From Salvator merianae (Eukaryota; Chordata; Lepidosauria; Squamata; Teiidae): a stretch of 64,000 nucleotides of DNA. The notes beneath the pieces are model-generated. The model was not told the origin of the DNA and did not search any database. It saw only the letters and a list, made by a program, of their open reading frames with translations. The first letter of the stretch is position 1; every line of letters begins with the position of its first letter. Of this stretch, positions 61,415 through 64,000 are shown piece after piece. Both the position numbers and the translations under genes were made by a program. Where the stretch lies: assembly GCA_003586115.2 (NCBI GenBank), contig QVOM02000029.1, positions 29,377,429-29,441,428 of the forward strand. The letters run 5' to 3'.

Positions 61415-61627
61415 CAGTGGCGTAAGAAGGGGGGGCAGGCCATCCCGGGAGGCACGTTGTCCCAGGCGGCACATGCAGCCAGGAAGGACAGCATGACGCA
61501 GTGCCCGGCCGGCAGTCATTGGGGCGGCAGCAGGGGTAGGAGGCTGCAGGGCAGGGCAGGGCGCCCTTGCTCGTGCTCCTCTGCCGCCACGTGGTCCCAG
61601 GTGGCAAAAATTTTAGCTACGCCACTG
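61415..61627 (+). mobile_element. hAT miniature element with perfect 8-bp TSD
   Basis: The 213-bp element starts CAGTGGCGTAAG and ends TAGCTACGCCACTG. CTGACATG is present on both sides (61,407-61,414 and 61,628-61,635). An 8-bp duplication and CAG-type ends are diagnostic of the hAT superfamily. The inside is GC-rich and non-coding. The intact duplication suggests a fairly recent insertion compared with the copy at 52,229. Confidence 0.92.
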
Positions 61628-61878
61628 CTGACATGCACTAGCTAAGGGCATCGTGAAGTCAAAAATGTAGCTATTCTGGAGATCGTTAATGGATATCTAA
61701 TATCAGTACTTATATTAGAAATAGTTTACAACTTTAAAATTATTTTAATTAAACTGATGTCCTTGCAAAATATTCATGCATACACAGTATGCATTGTGAA
61801 TATTTCTAAGCCTCTAAGTGAAAAATACGCTTTGAATTTGTAAAACATCCTGTCTCAGACCTCACATATAACATACGT

Positions 61879-61937
61879 GACATATAACACCTCCATCTGA
61901 CATATAACACCTCCTTCTGACATATAACACCTTCTTA
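61879..61937 (+). repeat. Three 20-bp tandem repeats
   Basis: GACATATAACACCTCCATCT is followed by a second unit with one difference and a third, slightly shorter unit. A related CACATATAACATACGT lies just before. Confidence 0.93.
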
Positions 61938-62134
61938 ACATTTTTAGGATTTCATTACAATGTGGTCTCAGCTAGCAAGGGATAATCTAGAGAATCTAAC
62001 AGCATAACACTATGAAGCAAATCAGATCTGATAATGTCTGTAGTGAAAAATGGAGCATTCACATTGCCCTCTACTCTCTGGCTAGGGGTAAAAAGTGAAA
62101 TACATTCTCCCTGCAGAGGCAAACAACCAGACAC

Positions 62135-62465
62135 ACCGAGAGAATTACTGGTCTATGGAATTTACTAACAGAAAAAGTGGTGATCACAACCAATCTGGAT
62201 AACTTTAAGAGTTAGACAAATTCACGGAGGACAAGTGTGTCAATGCCTACTAGAATGGATGTACGGGTACCACCTCCAGGTTGAAGAAACAGGCAGGATT
62301 ACTCTAAAGGCCATTTACAGAGAGTTGAGAGCACATGAATGTTTTGCTTTCATCTTCTGCTGTAGAATGCCCAGAAGCAATTCATGAGCCACTGTGTGAG
62401 ACAGGATGCTGGAACAGATGGGCTGTGGCCTGATCCAGCAATCCTCCTCTTACGTTCGTATGTAC
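62135..62465 (+). mobile_element. CR1 LINE 3' end, diverged
   Basis: TGGTCTATGGAATTTACTAA, then CAGAAGCAATTCATGAGCCA and GATGGGCTGTGGCCTGATCC lead to a CTTACGTTCGTATG end. It is a shorter and older member of the subfamily at 57,945 and 59,969. Confidence 0.9.
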
Positions 62466-63593
62466 TTGTCAACATGCACAGGCAATTGTAGCTAGTAGGT
62501 TCTGTCTCGGCAGTAGGAATAGTTTCCTCCCTCTCCAAATCTGCAGTTATAAAATAGTTCTGTGCCTTTATTTTCAAAACAGAAATGCAGACAAAGGGGC
62601 TTACACTGCCCAAAAACAAAGGAAGAGTATTTTCAGGACTTTTCCCTTTTCAACCTATCATCAGATTTGGATTTATCCATGTCTTCTTGTAGAAAAGTCA
62701 ATTTACATAAAGGTATCTGGCAGTATTTGCTTCAAAATAAAGGTAAAATCAGCAGTATTTGTCTGCTTCTGCACATTAAAAAGCTAGCATGTCTACAGGC
62801 ATGTCACATTTAACAGATACCAGGAATCATGAGAATCTTTGAAAACCCTTTTTAAAAAATAATTCAGCCTCCCTTTCTGTCTCTGACATTTTTCATTTGA
62901 AAAGGGTTCAGACTCAGTCAAACAGTGACTTCTTATCTATACCTGTGGATTTACAAGCAGGCCTGTCTTTTAATGGATTAAGAATGGCAAACTTAGGGCA
63001 GATCATTCAATGATAACCAAACATCTAGTAAAGTTCTCAGTTGTACAGGATGGCTGTATTCTGTTAAAAAGGGAAAAAGTCATTAAAAAGCATCATTCAA
63101 GAATACTTAAGCAGGAAACAGAGCTGCCAAAAGCAGTCAATAAGAGATTTCCTTTTCCTCGTTCAATGATCTTACTGAATTGCTCACTGTATATTCTATT
63201 TTTCTGCTATTACTGTTCTGGATGTAGTAACTGATAACAATGGATATGTTTCCACTGCCACGGTGGGAGGACCGCTGCCGTAGTTGCTTCACTGCAGCCA
63301 AGAGAGGTTTGGCTAAGACAGCATCCCGGCTTCCTGTTCACTAGGAAACCTGCCTTAGAAGGCATGTCTGCACCTGCACACAACCTCCATGTGCAGGTGA
63401 AGCAGCACCTTGAAATGACAGCAGTCATTTTGCCACAACACAGTGTCTGTTCAGCGTGACAGAGAAACTGGCCACCCTAGGGGCCCATCAAAGGTGTCTG
63501 GGCCCTGTGATGAAATACAGACTATATTTCATTGCAACTGAGGAATGTGTAATTGTACATTAATCTAATTTCCCTCACACAAACACTTTAAGT
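62466..63593. other. Mostly unannotated DNA with one hairpin patch
   Basis: Positions 63,241-63,480 are more GC-rich than their surroundings. They contain a perfect 10-bp hairpin CACCTGCACA at 63,371-63,399 with a 9-bp loop, and begin ATGTTTCCACTGCC, possibly a decayed DNA-element end. No matching right end was found. Confidence 0.35.
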
Positions 63594-63792
63594 CAGCGGC
63601 GGCCACCGTCTTTAACAGCGGGTATTCGCGCCCCACGGAAAGCGTGCCATGGTTGTTCGCGGGGCCTCCGGGCCTCCGTACTGTCACAGCACCCTGCTGC
63701 AACAGTACTGAGGCAAGGAGGCCCTGAGAACAGCCGTGGCATGCTTTCCGCAGGGCATGAACACCCACCCTTAAAGCTGGCAGCCGCCACTG
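63594..63792. mobile_element. Fold-back hAT-like element
   Basis: The 199-bp element is nearly one large palindrome: the left arm (63,594-63,690) and right arm (63,697-63,792) are complementary with scattered mismatches. The ends are CAGCGGCGGCC and GGCAGCCGCCACTG. The flanks CTTTAAGT and CTTTAAAC agree at six of eight positions, a slightly decayed hAT-sized duplication. High CpG content sets it apart from its surroundings. It has no coding content; open minus-strand frames are compositional. Confidence 0.85.
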
Positions 63793-64000
63793 CTTTAAAC
63801 AGAATTTAGGCATTTTATGCGCTATACTATTACACTATTGGTAGCATTTCACAAACTGGGCACAGCAACAAAGAAAAAAGAAAAAAAAAAGGCCCAGATC
63901 CCAACTGGAGGCATTTCTCAGCTGGCTTGGTTCCAAGGATTATAGGATTTTGTGTCGGAAACAAAACCATAACTGAGCCCACTTGTCAACTGGCAACTAC
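63793..64000. other. Window edge, no feature
   Basis: An A-rich tract lies at 63,869-63,891. Nothing else was recognised before the window ends. Confidence 0.4.

Noticed and set aside
61014..61607. 197-codon ORF on the minus strand
   Set aside because: It runs from inside the right arm of one DNA element (60,739-61,028) through a second fragment into the hAT element at 61,415; a compositional ORF crossing unrelated repeats.
61879..61937. CRISPR-like array
   Set aside because: The units are directly adjacent without spacers, and the context is a vertebrate genome.

Overview
This window looks like a gene-poor, AT-rich stretch of a reptile nuclear genome, most likely a squamate (lizard or snake). 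I base this on the repeat content: CR1 LINEs with ATTCTATG- or TTCTTATG-type 3' ends, L2 LINEs, tRNA-headed SINEs, a MIR-like SINE, hAT-type miniature elements, and many non-autonomous DNA transposons with related inverted termini. The species cannot be fixed from sequence alone. I found no convincing host protein-coding exon, structural RNA gene, operon, CRISPR array or viral gene. The only open frames I recognise are decayed pieces of LINE reverse transcriptase or LINE C-terminal region.

Layout. Positions 1-14,650 are unique AT-rich DNA with a CR1 tail (1,362-1,500), a copy of an unclassified repeat (83-335), a MIR-like SINE (7,305-7,471) and DNA-transposon copies at 4,075, 7,472, 9,086 and 13,233. 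Positions 14,660-16,690 hold the largest single element, a 5'-truncated antisense L2 with a broken reverse transcriptase. From 19 to 31 kb lies a cluster of 180-bp fold-back elements and ~500-bp relatives, plus a CpG-dense palindromic element (22,936-23,392) that stands out from its surroundings. From 31.8 to 38.7 kb come an L2 3' fragment, two more palindrome-ended DNA elements and a CR1 with a recognisable reverse transcriptase, itself interrupted by an L2 tail. From 41 to 52 kb come a possible solo LTR, more DNA elements, and two short CR1 copies in opposite orientation with the same 5' boundary. From 52 to 57 kb is a long AT-rich stretch in which I see little. From 57.9 to 64 kb are three CR1 3' ends on the plus strand, a long-inverted-repeat element, a hAT miniature element with a perfect 8-bp target duplication, and a fold-back hAT-like element at the right edge.

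The most notable observation is a group of non-autonomous DNA elements (about 135 to 530 bp) with termini related to GGNCC-TTTCTGCACTTACC. Seven of them are flanked by perfect 3-bp direct repeats of varied sequence (ATT, TAT, CAA, AAG, TTG, TTG, TTT). No transposase is present here, so the source element and superfamily remain open. I saw no evidence of a new gene system; what may be undescribed here is repeat biology.
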